A DNA stretch of 64,000 bases from CAIUSP01 sp964594365 (GTDB lineage: Bacteria; Actinomycetota; Thermoleophilia; Solirubrobacterales; 70-9): contig CAZQMB010000004.1 in the NCBI GenBank assembly GCA_964594365.1, positions 1 through 64,000 of the forward strand, given 5' to 3'. Made by a program: the position numbers and the translations under genes. Within the stretch, counting starts at the first letter, position 1. Each line of letters begins with the position of its first letter. A model generated the notes under the pieces. The model was given only the letters and a program-made list of their open reading frames with translations. It was not told where the DNA came from and ran no database searches. Shown piece after piece: positions 7,401-16,871 of the stretch.

Positions 7401-9575
7401 ATGAGCGCGCGATCACGCAGGCGGCACCGCCGCACGAGCAGGAAACGGAATCCGGCCCTCGCGACCCTCGTGGTCCTCGGCGCGGGCGGCCTCGGCGTGT
7501 TCCTCTTCCTCGGCCTCTACGCGATGGGTATCGCTGCACAAGCACCGGCTGCCGACGACCTCCGCCCCGTCGATCAGGGGGCGAACTCCGTGATCCTCGC
7601 CTCGGACGGTTCGCGGCTCGGCTACATCCAGTCGGACGAGGCCAGGACACCGGTGACGGCGGAGGGAATGACCCACTTCCTCCGTGACGCCACGGTTGCG
7701 ATCGAGGACGAGCGCTTCTACCAGCACGCAGGCGTCGACCTCCAGGGTGTCGCGAGAGCGGCCGTCTCGAACCTCCAGGCCGGCGCCGTACGCGAGGGCG
7801 GATCGACGATCACGATGCAGCTGGCGAGGAACCTCTTCATCGATGACCCGGGTCGAAATCTCGAACGGAAGATCAAAGAGGCCAAGATCGCCGAGGAGCT
7901 CGAAACTGAGCACTCGAAGCGCTGGATCCTCACCCAGTACCTGAACACGGCCTCGTACGGAACCGTGAACGGCAGAACCGCGGTGGGGGTAGAGGCTGCG
8001 GCCGACTTCTACTTCTCGAAGAGCGCAGCCGAACTGACCATTCCCGAGGCGGCGCTGATCGCCGGGCTCCCTCAGGCCCCCTCGCTCTACAACCCGCTGC
8101 TCAACCCCCCGGCCGCAATCGAGCGGCGTAACGAGGTCATCGACGAGATGCGCAAGCAGGGCTACATCACCGCGGAGCAAGCCGAGGATTCAATCAACAC
8201 TCCGATCAAACTGACTCCGGGTAAACGCTACGAGACGGTTCGCGAGCCTTACTTCTTCGACTACGTCGAGCAGCAGCTGATCGACCGTTACGGAGTCAAT
8301 ACGGTCCGCCAGGGTGGTCTGACCATCCGCACGACCATCGATCCGAACCTGCAGGAGGCCGCTCGGTCGGCGATCGACAGCTCCCTCTACTACTCCACAG
8401 ACCCCTCGGCGGCTGCCGTGACGATCGATCCGGAGACCGGATACATCAAGGCGATGGCTTCCAGCGGTCAATACTCGGACCGCCAGTTCAACCTCGCGGC
8501 CCAAGGTCACAGGCAACCCGGTTCCGCCTTCAAGACGATGGCGTTGACCACGGCGATCCGAAACGGCATCGATCCCGACTCGACCTATTACAACTCTCAG
8601 CCTCTCAACATCGACGACCCGGTCTATGGACCCTGGGAGGTCGCGACCTACAGCGACTCCTACGCCGGCTCGATCTCTCTCCACAACGCCACCCTCGCCT
8701 CCGACAACACGGTCTACGCCCAGCTCGCCCTCGACATCGGACCGGAGAACATCGCGCAGACCGCCAAGGACATGGGTATCGAGACCGAGTTGGACGGTTT
8801 CCCGGCCGAGACGCTCGGCGGACTCAGGCTCGGTGTCTCCCCGCTCGAGATGGCGAATGCCTACGCCACCCTCGCCGACGGCGGTGTGCGGAACGAGCCG
8901 CAGGCGATCATGGCCGTGCGCTTCCCCGGTGGCCGGGTCGACCGGCTCGGTAAACCGCAACGCACGCGAGTCTTCTCCGACGGGGTCGCTTACGAGGTGA
9001 CGAACATCCTCAAGGACAATGTGGATGCCGGTACCGGAGTCGCTGCGAACGCGGCAGGGTGCAGCGACATCGCTGGCAAGACCGGAACCACGGACGACTA
9101 CGGCGATGCCTGGTTCGTGGGCTATACGCCGAACTACTCCACAGCCGTCTGGGTCGGGTACCCGGATGCACTCCAGTCGATGACCTCGGTCCACGGAATA
9201 GCGGTTGCGGGAGGAACCTTCCCTGCCGAGATCTGGGGCAACTACATGGCGACGGCTCTGGGAGGCAACTGCGAGACATTCCCTGAACCAACCAATCCCG
9301 TCGAGTGGGTCGACTTCCAGGGGAGCTACGAGTCCCTGGCAGGTGAGAGCTGCTCCACCGGGACCACCAGTACAGGCACGGGAATCTCCGAGGGCATTTA
9401 TGAGTGCGAGGAGAAGGAGAAGAAGCCGAAGAAGCCGGACGGAGGGGCCTACGCTCCCGATACGAGCAAGCCGAAGCCCAAGCCGAAGCCGAAGCCCGAT
9501 CCGGACCCTGATCCCGATCCGGACCCTGATCCCGATCCGGACCCTGATCCCGGTGGTGGCGGCGTCGGACTGTAG
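7401..9575 (+). CDS. Class A penicillin-binding protein (transglycosylase/transpeptidase)
   Basis: The 724-residue enzyme polymerises lipid II and cross-links peptidoglycan. It has a basic cytoplasmic N-terminus, one membrane anchor (about 22-45) and a GT51 domain with the catalytic IEDERFYQH and [12 protein letters not shown] motifs. The transpeptidase domain has S375-x-x-K (QPGSAFKTM), S434-D-N and K560-T-G. The C-terminus becomes KEKKPKKP and then alternating (KP)n and (DP)n before GGGG, a low-complexity tail probably spanning the wall. Start ATG 7401 is the only one that keeps the short basic N-terminus. Confidence 0.94.
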   Translation: MSARSRRRHRRTSRKRNPALATLVVLGAGGLGVFLFLGLYAMGIAAQAPAADDLRPVDQGANSVILASDGSRLGYIQSDEARTPVTAEGMTHFLRDATVAIEDERFYQHAGVDLQGVARAAVSNLQAGAVREGGSTITMQLARNLFIDDPGRNLERKIKEAKIAEELETEHSKRWILTQYLNTASYGTVNGRTAVGVEAAADFYFSKSAAELTIPEAALIAGLPQAPSLYNPLLNPPAAIERRNEVIDEMRKQGYITAEQAEDSINTPIKLTPGKRYETVREPYFFDYVEQQLIDRYGVNTVRQGGLTIRTTIDPNLQEAARSAIDSSLYYSTDPSAAAVTIDPETGYIKAMASSGQYSDRQFNLAAQGHRQPGSAFKTMALTTAIRNGIDPDSTYYNSQPLNIDDPVYGPWEVATYSDSYAGSISLHNATLASDNTVYAQLALDIGPENIAQTAKDMGIETELDGFPAETLGGLRLGVSPLEMANAYATLADGGVRNEPQAIMAVRFPGGRVDRLGKPQRTRVFSDGVAYEVTNILKDNVDAGTGVAANAAGCSDIAGKTGTTDDYGDAWFVGYTPNYSTAVWVGYPDALQSMTSVHGIAVAGGTFPAEIWGNYMATALGGNCETFPEPTNPVEWVDFQGSYESLAGESCSTGTTSTGTGISEGIYECEEKEKKPKKPDGGAYAPDTSKPKPKPKPKPDPDPDPDPDPDPDPDPDPGGGGVGL
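9498..9551 (+). repeat. Three perfect 18-bp tandem repeats (DP-rich PBP tail)
   Basis: The 18-base unit GATCCGGACCCTGATCCC occurs three times without a mismatch (9498-9515, 9516-9533, 9534-9551). It encodes an Asp-Pro repeat directly after a Lys-Pro repeat (about 9467-9497). Perfect identity suggests recent expansion and likely copy-number variation between strains. Confidence 0.9.
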
Positions 9576-9617
9576 GGGCGCAGCCCCGGAATCAGATAGC
9601 CGTCACCCTTCACTGGC

Positions 9618-10829
9618 ATGACCCAGAGGGAAAGACTGGTCTCGCTCGCTGTCGCGGTGGTCGTCTTCGTGCTGCCGATGGGACTGATGGCGGGATGGCA
9701 GGACCCCCTCCTCGACGGAGGGCTGCACGTTCAGGCCGAAGCGATACTCGACGGCGCACTTCCATACGCCGAGCGGGGTTACGAATACCCACCCCTCTCG
9801 ATCCCCCTTGTGATCGCGCCCGGTCTGCTCTCCGACAGCGCGGACGGGTACAGAGTGGCATTCGCCTGGGAGATGATCCTTTTCGGCGTCGCGATCCTGA
9901 TCATGCTCGCTCTGCTGGTCCAGGGCGGACGAAAGGAGGTCTGGGGTTCCCTCGCGGTCTTCGTGGCCGGCGTGGTCTGCTTGTCCGGACTCGGCCCGCT
10001 GCCCGACTCCGATATCGACGGCACTGCTCTCGCGCTCGCACGGTTCGACCTCGCCCCGGCTGCCTTCGTCCTCGCTGCCTGCTTCGCCCGAATGGCGAGC
10101 CGGTCGGCCACCTGGGGGGCGATGCTCGGCATCGGCACGGCGGCCAAGGCGTTCCCCCTGCTGCTGGTCCCAAGCTTCGCCAAGGGCGAAACCGCGCCAT
10201 GGCGCGCTGCCGTGGGATTCCTGATCCCCCTGCTGATGGCGGGCGGCTTCGTGTTGATTTCTGGAGACGAGTTCGCATCGGCGATCGGCTACCACACCGG
10301 CCGGGGGCTCCAGGTCGAATCGGTGGCGGCGACCATCCCGTTACTGGCCAACCTCACGTTCGGGACCGGAGTGACCAGTGAGACCTCAGCAGGGGCATAC
10401 AACCTGATCGGGGGAGGCGCGGAAGCGGCGCGGCTCGTGGCGATCCTGGGTTTCATCGCCTCCTGGGTGGGGCTGGTGTACGCAGGGTGGCGCCGGGAGA
10501 TCGGCATCCTCCCGCTGACCACCGCGATCCTCGCGGTCGCGTTGGTCTTCTCGCCGGTGCTCTCTCCCCAGTTCCTGTTCTGGCTGCTTCCGGTCTCGGC
10601 AGCAGCCTTCGGACTTCGTGCCCCCAATCTCATCCTGTTGGTGACGGTGCTCGCAACCGAATTGATGCTCGGCTACTACGACGGTGTGGACACCCTTGGA
10701 TCGGAGTTCTCGCTGTCTCTGGCCGTGAGGAACCTGCTGTTGATCGTGTACGCGATCAGCGTGCTGGTTGCCGTCTTCCGGAACCGACCCACGGCCTCGT
10801 CGGGTCGACCCGTTCAGGTCCGCCCCTGA
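9618..10829 (+). CDS. GT87-type polyprenyl-sugar mannosyltransferase-like membrane protein
   Basis: The 403-residue protein has about ten hydrophobic segments. After the first lies an extracytoplasmic segment with DGGLHVQAEAILDGALPYAERGYEYPPL, where the acidic residue and the YPPL motif resemble the GT87 (PimE-like) family of GT-C transferases that use polyprenyl-phosphate sugars outside the membrane. Substrate is unknown. Its stop overlaps the thiL ATG (TGATG at 10827-10831), so the two are coupled. A second protein of this type is at 45889-47577. Confidence 0.75.
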   Translation: MTQRERLVSLAVAVVVFVLPMGLMAGWQDPLLDGGLHVQAEAILDGALPYAERGYEYPPLSIPLVIAPGLLSDSADGYRVAFAWEMILFGVAILIMLALLVQGGRKEVWGSLAVFVAGVVCLSGLGPLPDSDIDGTALALARFDLAPAAFVLAACFARMASRSATWGAMLGIGTAAKAFPLLLVPSFAKGETAPWRAAVGFLIPLLMAGGFVLISGDEFASAIGYHTGRGLQVESVAATIPLLANLTFGTGVTSETSAGAYNLIGGGAEAARLVAILGFIASWVGLVYAGWRREIGILPLTTAILAVALVFSPVLSPQFLFWLLPVSAAAFGLRAPNLILLVTVLATELMLGYYDGVDTLGSEFSLSLAVRNLLLIVYAISVLVAVFRNRPTASSGRPVQVRP

Positions 10830-11803
10830 TGAGCACCGGAGAGTTCGAGTTGATCGCGAAGTTCATCGAGCGGCTCCCCGCTCCGGGTCCAGAGGTGCTG
10901 GTAGCGAGCGGAGATGATGCGGCGGTGGCGGGTCATGACGGTCCGGTCGTCGTCTCGGTCGATGCGGCAGTGGAAGGGGTCCACTTCGAACGGCCGGCCT
11001 TCTCGTCAGAGGCGATCGGCAGGAAGGCGCTGGCCTCGGCGGTCTCCGACCTGGCTGCGATGGCGGCAACGCCGCGCCACGGCTATGTAGTGGTGGGAGT
11101 TCCCCCAGGGGAACCGGATTCGAACCTCCTCGAGCTCGCAGACGGAATCAGTTCGGTCGCCACTGCCGAACGGATGGCGATAATCGGTGGAGATCTCGTC
11201 AGGTCTCCCGTTCTGATGGTGAGCGTGACCGCGATCGGCGCTGAGGCCGACGGGACCCCTCTGGTCACCAGAGCGGGAGCGCAGCCGGGTGACGCTGTCG
11301 TGGTAACCGGTGAGATCGGAGGCGCTGCTGCAGGCTTACGACTCCTCGGGACCGAGACGGGACGCGATTCCGACGGGTCCCTGATCGCACGGCAGCTCTC
11401 CCCGACCCCTAGGGTCGTGGCCGGCCAGGCTCTCGCCAGGGCAGGTGCGTCGGCGATGATCGACCTGAGCGACGGACTGGTCGCGGACGCAAACCACCTG
11501 GCCCGGGCCTCGGGAGTACGGATCGAGATGGAGGTCGAGTCGGTGCCATTCCAGCCCGGAGCTGTCGAGACCCTCTCGGAGGACCTGCGGGAGGGACGGA
11601 TATCGGCCGCCGGCGGCGGCGAAGACTACGAGCTGCTCGCATGCCTTCCCGAAAACCGGATTCAGATGGCCCAGGCCGAAATCGAGGGTGGATGTGGACT
11701 GACCAGGATCGGCACCGTCGTGGAGGGAGAGCAGGCCGTCTTGCTCGATGATTCCGGTGCTGTCCTTCCCGTCGGTGGCTTCGACCACCTGACGGAACGC
11801 TAG
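10829..11803 (+). CDS. thiL: Thiamine-monophosphate kinase
   Basis: ThiL phosphorylates thiamine monophosphate to thiamine diphosphate with ATP. The 324-residue protein shows the family motifs in order: SGDDAAV near residue 27, SVDAAVEGVHF near 43, SDLAAMAATP near 70, GGDLVRS near 117, DLSDGL near 213 and GGGEDYELL near 263. ATG 10829 overlaps the stop of the GT87 gene. The 3' end overlaps the convergent membrane gene by four bases. Confidence 0.94.
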   Translation: MSTGEFELIAKFIERLPAPGPEVLVASGDDAAVAGHDGPVVVSVDAAVEGVHFERPAFSSEAIGRKALASAVSDLAAMAATPRHGYVVVGVPPGEPDSNLLELADGISSVATAERMAIIGGDLVRSPVLMVSVTAIGAEADGTPLVTRAGAQPGDAVVVTGEIGGAAAGLRLLGTETGRDSDGSLIARQLSPTPRVVAGQALARAGASAMIDLSDGLVADANHLARASGVRIEMEVESVPFQPGAVETLSEDLREGRISAAGGGEDYELLACLPENRIQMAQAEIEGGCGLTRIGTVVEGEQAVLLDDSGAVLPVGGFDHLTER

Positions 11804-13494
11804 GCGTACGGATTCTCCGGGAGGTCCTCCGGCTCACCCTCGACACCGGCCCGGACCGCCGGAAGTGCCGAGATGGCGATACCTGCCGAGAGGGTCGAGA
11901 GGATGACGAGCACGGGAAACAGCCCGATCTGACGGTCGGCCACCATGTAGACGAGGCTCCATCCCAGGTCCCATCCCCACCCGAGGCGACCCGCCAGCTC
12001 GATCAATGCCGCACCCAGTGGCAAGAGCCCCAGCAGGACGAATGCGACCCGGGAGCGGCGTGATTGCCGCTTCGGAGAGGCAGCGAACACCCATGCGAGC
12101 GGGGCGAATGCGAGGCAGAGGGCCAGATAGGGGTTGACGGGCCAGAGCAGCAACACCGAGCAGACGGCCAGCGTCAGCGCGCCGGCCGGCGCGGTGTCCG
12201 GATCGGCAGACACGAGGCTCCGCCGCCTCCGTGAGAACAGGAGCCAGGACCCTGCCCAGATCAGGGCCACTAATGAGATCCCGATCCAACCGCCGACACC
12301 GGGAGACACCGTTCCAGGAACGAAGGGAAAGGCGAGATCGGGAATCAACCCCACCAACGCGAAGAAGTAGAGGGAGAACAGTGCGATCAGCGGCGGCAAC
12401 GTCCAGCGGCGGAGGGGATATGCGACCGCGGCCAGAGCCTGCGACGGCCTACTGGCAGCGGCGCTCAGCGAGACCGATGCCACCACCGCTGTCGGGATGA
12501 GCAGCGAGAGAGCGAGCAAAGCCAGAGTCCACCCTGGGAGCAGATTGCCGGCAACCCCGATGTATGAGGTCGGGCCATGTTCGAGCTGGCGGTCCTCGGC
12601 ATCGAGTGCCAACAGCAGCGCCAGCGTGCTGCGGCCGATCCCGGAGAGAGTCTCCTCATCCAGTGGTTCACTGGAGACCGAGGGACGCTCACCGGTCGAG
12701 GTGATCCTCACCGCGTCGATCCCCGATCCGACCAGAGGAGCCTGCTCACCGAAACCCGACGGAAACACGAGACGGCCGAGTTCAGACACCGGTCCCTCGT
12801 TCCCCGAGGCGATCGCCGTCTCACGGGTCACCAGATCAGCAGCGGTTTGCTGGAGTTGGAACGCGGTGCTGCGAGGAGTGGTGCCCCAAGGGACCACCAG
12901 CGGCTGGCGAGGTTCGGCAGCCGCTGGATCACTCAAGACGACGATTGCATCGAGCTTGTCTGCATCCGAGTAGTCGGCGGCGAATCTCTGGGCGCCGAGT
13001 GCGCCGATGCTGGCACCGTCGGTGGAGACGAACACGAGGGTCTTCTGATGGGTAGAGCCGCTGAATACCGTTGCCAACTCGACCAGAGCGGCCGTGGCGG
13101 CGATGCTGGTCGAGGCGCCCGAGCCGCTCGCGACATCCCGCCCGGCGAGCAGTGCGATCTGACGTTCGGAATTCCCGGGCAACACCGCGATCACATTCCT
13201 CAGCTCCTCTCCACCTCCCGAGAAACGCTGCTCGGCCACCTCTACTCCCTGCAATCCCGAGAACCTTGCCTCCACGAGTTCGCCGAGGATGCGATCGGAC
13301 TCACTCCCGGCTCTCGGTTCGGAGGCTGAGCCCGCCATCTCCTGCGCGAGCTCAGCGGTCAATCCCGTGTCGAATCCGTCAGGCGGCACTGGCGGTTTGA
13401 GGCCTCCAGGCGGACTCTCCAGCGCGAACATCGCGATCGCGAGCGCGATGGGAATGGTCACAAAGGCAATTCTCCAAAGGCGAGTATTGATCAA
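11800..13494 (-). CDS. Multi-TM protein with degenerate M28 peptidase-like domain
   Basis: This 564-residue protein has an N-terminal membrane anchor and an extracytoplasmic domain (about 30-310) whose fold-pattern follows M28 aminopeptidases. The conserved segments IALLAGRDVASGSG, AATAALVELATVF and KTLVFVSTDGASIGALGAQR are recognisable, but the zinc ligands (His, Asp and the Glu-Glu pair of active members) are replaced. Seven to eight membrane helices follow (about 320-545). It starts with TTG 13494, six bases after GGAAG. Function is unknown; it may be a binding or scaffold protein. It converges on thiL. Confidence 0.6.
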   Translation of the reverse strand: MINTRLWRIAFVTIPIALAIAMFALESPPGGLKPPVPPDGFDTGLTAELAQEMAGSASEPRAGSESDRILGELVEARFSGLQGVEVAEQRFSGGGEELRNVIAVLPGNSERQIALLAGRDVASGSGASTSIAATAALVELATVFSGSTHQKTLVFVSTDGASIGALGAQRFAADYSDADKLDAIVVLSDPAAAEPRQPLVVPWGTTPRSTAFQLQQTAADLVTRETAIASGNEGPVSELGRLVFPSGFGEQAPLVGSGIDAVRITSTGERPSVSSEPLDEETLSGIGRSTLALLLALDAEDRQLEHGPTSYIGVAGNLLPGWTLALLALSLLIPTAVVASVSLSAAASRPSQALAAVAYPLRRWTLPPLIALFSLYFFALVGLIPDLAFPFVPGTVSPGVGGWIGISLVALIWAGSWLLFSRRRRSLVSADPDTAPAGALTLAVCSVLLLWPVNPYLALCLAFAPLAWVFAASPKRQSRRSRVAFVLLGLLPLGAALIELAGRLGWGWDLGWSLVYMVADRQIGLFPVLVILSTLSAGIAISALPAVRAGVEGEPEDLPENPYA

Positions 13495-13553
13495 GGCGAT
13501 CTTCCGAAGTGAGGCCTCTGCCGGTTGCGAACCGGCCTTCTAACCTCTCAAGC

Positions 13554-14270
13554 ATGGCGAGCAGATCGGCGCGCACACCGAAGATCCTCCTGGCGGACGA
13601 CGAGGAGTCGATTCAGAAGCTCCTCACCTACCCGCTGAAGGAGGAAGGCTACGAGGTGATCAGCGCACTGGATGGTCAGGAGGCACTCGAACGATTCGGG
13701 GAAGGCCGCTACGACTTGGTGATCCTGGACGTGATGATGCCCAAGGTCGATGGCGTCGAGGTCTGCCGGAGGATCCGTGCGAGAAGTGAGGTCCCGATCG
13801 TGATCCTGACCGCCAAAGGCGATGAAGCCGACAAGATCGAAGGACTCGAGGTTGGCGCCGACGACTACATCACCAAACCGTTCTCGCTCGCCGAGTTCAA
13901 GAGCAGGGTCAAGGCCGCGCTGAGGAGGGGAGGCCTCAGGGACAGGGGCACCATCCAGACGGAGATCGAGGCGGGCGACCTGGCCATCGACGTCGAACGG
14001 CGAAAGGTGAGGGTGAGAGGCAAGGACGCAACGCTGACCTTCATCGAATTCGAGATCCTCGTCGCCCTGGCCAGCGAGCCCGGAAAGGTGATGAGCAGGA
14101 AGGAACTGCTCGAGGACATCTGGGGTGCGTCCGGCTTCAGGAGTCCGCGGACCGTAGACGTACACATGAGGCACCTGCGGGAGAAGCTGGAGAGGAACCC
14201 GAAGAAGCCCGAGTACCTGTTCACGGTCCGCGGAGTCGGCTATCGCTTCCGCGACGAAGAAGCCGATTGA
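13554..14270 (+). CDS. OmpR/PhoB-family response regulator (MtrA-like)
   Basis: The 238-residue regulator has a receiver domain with acidic pocket D15-D16, phosphoacceptor D59 (VILDVMMP), the Thr of LTAKGD and Lys of TKPF. A winged-helix DNA-binding domain follows (about 130-232), with recognition-helix region SPRTVDVHMRHLREKL and the final VRGVGYRF. It pairs with the histidine kinase whose ATG overlaps its stop. ATG 13554 starts just before the receiver domain; an in-frame start at 13509 is possible, and neither has a clear ribosome-binding site. Confidence 0.93.
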   Translation: MASRSARTPKILLADDEESIQKLLTYPLKEEGYEVISALDGQEALERFGEGRYDLVILDVMMPKVDGVEVCRRIRARSEVPIVILTAKGDEADKIEGLEVGADDYITKPFSLAEFKSRVKAALRRGGLRDRGTIQTEIEAGDLAIDVERRKVRVRGKDATLTFIEFEILVALASEPGKVMSRKELLEDIWGASGFRSPRTVDVHMRHLREKLERNPKKPEYLFTVRGVGYRFRDEEAD

Positions 14271-15694
14271 TGCCGGGCGAGGTCGACTGGCGGAGGTTCG
14301 ACACGCTCCGCAACCGCTTGGTGCTGTTGATCTTCATCATCACTGCCGCGGCCGTGGGTTCGATCTATCTCTACGTGATCCCGCAGCTCGAATCCTCTCT
14401 CACCGCCGAGAAGCTCTCGGCGCTCGAGTCGTCGGCCCAGGAGCAGGCTGGGAGGTTCCCGGAGCCGTCGGTAGATACCTCTACCGACCAGTTCACCCGC
14501 ATGACCAGGATGATCGCCGGTGACACCGAAACGAGGGCCACGCTGCTCAGGCTCGACTCGAGCGGCGCGGCGACCGTGATCTCGGACTCGCAGAGGCCGT
14601 CGGAGATCACCAGCCTCGAAACCGGTTTCCGAGCGCTCGCCGAAGAGGCCGATCAGCTGGACCAGACGGTGGCGGGCGTGACCTCGACCTCCGCCGGACC
14701 GCTCGCAACAGCGGCCTCTCCCGTCGCGGAGGCCGGTCAGAGCGCTGTGCTCATCCTCTCGAGTCCTCTCGACGACGTGCAGGCAAACGTCGGCCTGATC
14801 AGGCGGCAGATACTGATCGCGGGCGCGATTGCTCTCGTGGCGGCCTCCCTGGTGGGTCTGTGGGCCGCCAGTTCGGTCACCAGGCGGATCGAACGTCTGC
14901 AGCGAGCGGCAGAGCGAGCGGCTGAAGGCAAGTTCGGCAAGTCGATCCCGGTGGATTCGAATGACGAACTGGGAAAGCTAGCCAACACTCTCAACCAGAT
15001 GCAGAGGAGACTCGCACGTCTGGATACAGCGCGCAGCGAATTCATCGCCAATGCGTCACACGAGCTCCGGACTCCGATCTTCTCTCTCAGCGGCTATCTG
15101 GAGCTGCTGCAGACGGGGAAACCATCGGCCGCGGAACGGCGAGGCTTCATGGAGGAGATGCGGACCCAGATAGACCGGCTGGAGACGCTGACGGCCAACC
15201 TGTTGGACCTGTCGAAGCTCGACGCGGGAGCGATGAAGGTCGAGAGATCCGAGGTCGATCTGTCAAAGGTCGCTCGAGCCATCACCAAGGAGGTCGACGC
15301 GATCGCCAAGGCCCATGGGACCGAGATCGAGATCAGGGTGAGCGGTAAGCCCGTGGCCGCAGCGGATTTACTTCGTGTTGAACAAACCGTGCGTATCCTT
15401 GTCGACAATGCAATCCGCCACACACCCAGCGGTACCAAGGTGACCATCACCGCCGTACAGGAAGGCAGCAAGACGAAGCTGATCGTCGGCGACGAGGGTC
15501 CCGGGATCTCTGCTCGGGATCGCGAGAAGATCTTCGAGCGGTTCTGGACCGGGGATCAAGCCGGGGGTTCGGGACTCGGTCTACCGATTGCCCGAGAGCT
15601 GGCAGAACGCATGAAGGGGAGCCTCGAACTCTCAGCGAGGAGAGGTCATACCGGCTTCACCCTCACCCTCCCTGCCGCGAGGCAAACCAGATAG
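14270..15694 (+). CDS. Sensor histidine kinase
   Basis: The 474-residue kinase has two membrane segments (about 18-38 and 178-200) around an extracytoplasmic sensor domain of 140 residues, then a HAMP linker (RIERLQRAAERAAEG). The HisKA box is ASHELRTPIFSLSGYL with H264. The HATPase domain has N box NAIRHTPSGT, G1 DEGPGIS, F box FERFW and G2 GSGLGLPIA. It phosphorylates the preceding regulator (TGATG overlap). An HtrA-like protease gene follows without spacing, suggesting a system that senses envelope stress. Confidence 0.94.
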   Translation: MPGEVDWRRFDTLRNRLVLLIFIITAAAVGSIYLYVIPQLESSLTAEKLSALESSAQEQAGRFPEPSVDTSTDQFTRMTRMIAGDTETRATLLRLDSSGAATVISDSQRPSEITSLETGFRALAEEADQLDQTVAGVTSTSAGPLATAASPVAEAGQSAVLILSSPLDDVQANVGLIRRQILIAGAIALVAASLVGLWAASSVTRRIERLQRAAERAAEGKFGKSIPVDSNDELGKLANTLNQMQRRLARLDTARSEFIANASHELRTPIFSLSGYLELLQTGKPSAAERRGFMEEMRTQIDRLETLTANLLDLSKLDAGAMKVERSEVDLSKVARAITKEVDAIAKAHGTEIEIRVSGKPVAAADLLRVEQTVRILVDNAIRHTPSGTKVTITAVQEGSKTKLIVGDEGPGISARDREKIFERFWTGDQAGGSGLGLPIARELAERMKGSLELSARRGHTGFTLTLPAARQTR

Positions 15695-16837
15695 ATGACT
15701 CGATTCGTACGGATCAGGACGCTTGTCTCGGTGACGGTCGCACTGGTCCTAGTCGCGGCGCTGGTCGGATGCGGATCCGACACGACCGAAGTCCAGAAGG
15801 ACGGCGATCAGGTCGTGGTCAAGGTGGGCGATGGAGACTTCAACCCGGCTGAGATCTACGCGAACGACGCGCCGGGCGTGGTGACCGTGATCTCCCTGTT
15901 CGGTGGCGGGTCGGCCGATGCGGGTCAGGGCTCGGGATTCGTGATCTCCGACGAAGGGGAGATCCTCACCAATGCCCACGTGGTGACCAGCGGCGGCGTG
16001 GGCAATGGCGGCGGCGAGATCGAGCCGGCCAGCCAGGTGTTCGTCGAGTTTGCCGACCGCAACCGGGTCGAAGCGGAGATCGTGGGCTTCGATCCCGACG
16101 CCGACGTGGCGCTGATCAAGGTGGATCCGGGTGAGATCGATCTGGATCCGCTGCGGCTCTCCGAGCGCAACGCCTTTGCAGTCGGCGAGCCTGTCGCGGC
16201 TATCGGCAGCCCCTTCGGAAAGCGTCAGTCCCTCTCGGTCGGGGTCATCTCCGCGAGCGACCGGACCATCGAGTCGCTGAGTGAGTTCTCCATCGACAAC
16301 GCGATCCAGACCGATGCCTCGATCAACCCCGGTAACTCCGGTGGTCCCCTGCTGGACGCAGCGGGTGACGTGATCGGGATCAATCAACAGATAGAGACCA
16401 GTTCAGGTTCCAACTCCGGGGTCGGGTTTGCAATTCCGATCGACATCGTCCGCTTCTCGCTGGAAGGCCTACGAGCTGATGGCGTGGTCGATTACGCGTA
16501 TCTGGGCGTGTCCACCGAGGCGGTCTGGCCTCAGTTGGCAGAGGAGTTGGATCTGGGCTCGAGCACTGGAGCCTTGGTCAGCGAAGTGGTCCCGGGAGGA
16601 CCGGCGGCCGAAGCAGGAATTGAGGGCGCGACGGGTGAGAGGACATTCCAGGGATCTCCGGTCGCGACCGGCGGAGACCTGATCGTGGCCGTCGACGGGA
16701 AGAAGATCATCGCCGAGAGCGATCTGGCCGAAGTGATCTCGCGACAGCGGCCGGGGTCCACGGTGACTCTGGAGATCATCCGTGACGGCGAGAGGCGTGA
16801 GGTTTCGGTGGAGCTCGCTGAGCGCCCCGGCGGTTGA
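15695..16837 (+). CDS. HtrA/DegP-like serine protease lipoprotein
   Basis: The 380-residue protein begins with a lipoprotein signal ending LVGC (Cys26). A trypsin-like S1C domain follows with His in LTNAHVV, Asp in DADVALIKV and Ser in NPGNSGGPLL, and a C-terminal PDZ domain lies at about 265-375. HtrA proteases degrade misfolded envelope proteins. Its ATG touches the kinase stop directly (TAGATG), so regulator, kinase and protease form one transcription unit, as in the mycobacterial MprAB-PepD arrangement. Confidence 0.92.
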   Translation: MTRFVRIRTLVSVTVALVLVAALVGCGSDTTEVQKDGDQVVVKVGDGDFNPAEIYANDAPGVVTVISLFGGGSADAGQGSGFVISDEGEILTNAHVVTSGGVGNGGGEIEPASQVFVEFADRNRVEAEIVGFDPDADVALIKVDPGEIDLDPLRLSERNAFAVGEPVAAIGSPFGKRQSLSVGVISASDRTIESLSEFSIDNAIQTDASINPGNSGGPLLDAAGDVIGINQQIETSSGSNSGVGFAIPIDIVRFSLEGLRADGVVDYAYLGVSTEAVWPQLAEELDLGSSTGALVSEVVPGGPAAEAGIEGATGERTFQGSPVATGGDLIVAVDGKKIIAESDLAEVISRQRPGSTVTLEIIRDGERREVSVELAERPGG

Positions 16838-16871
16838 GATCTCCACTCGCAACTTGAGCCGATCCGAGGAG

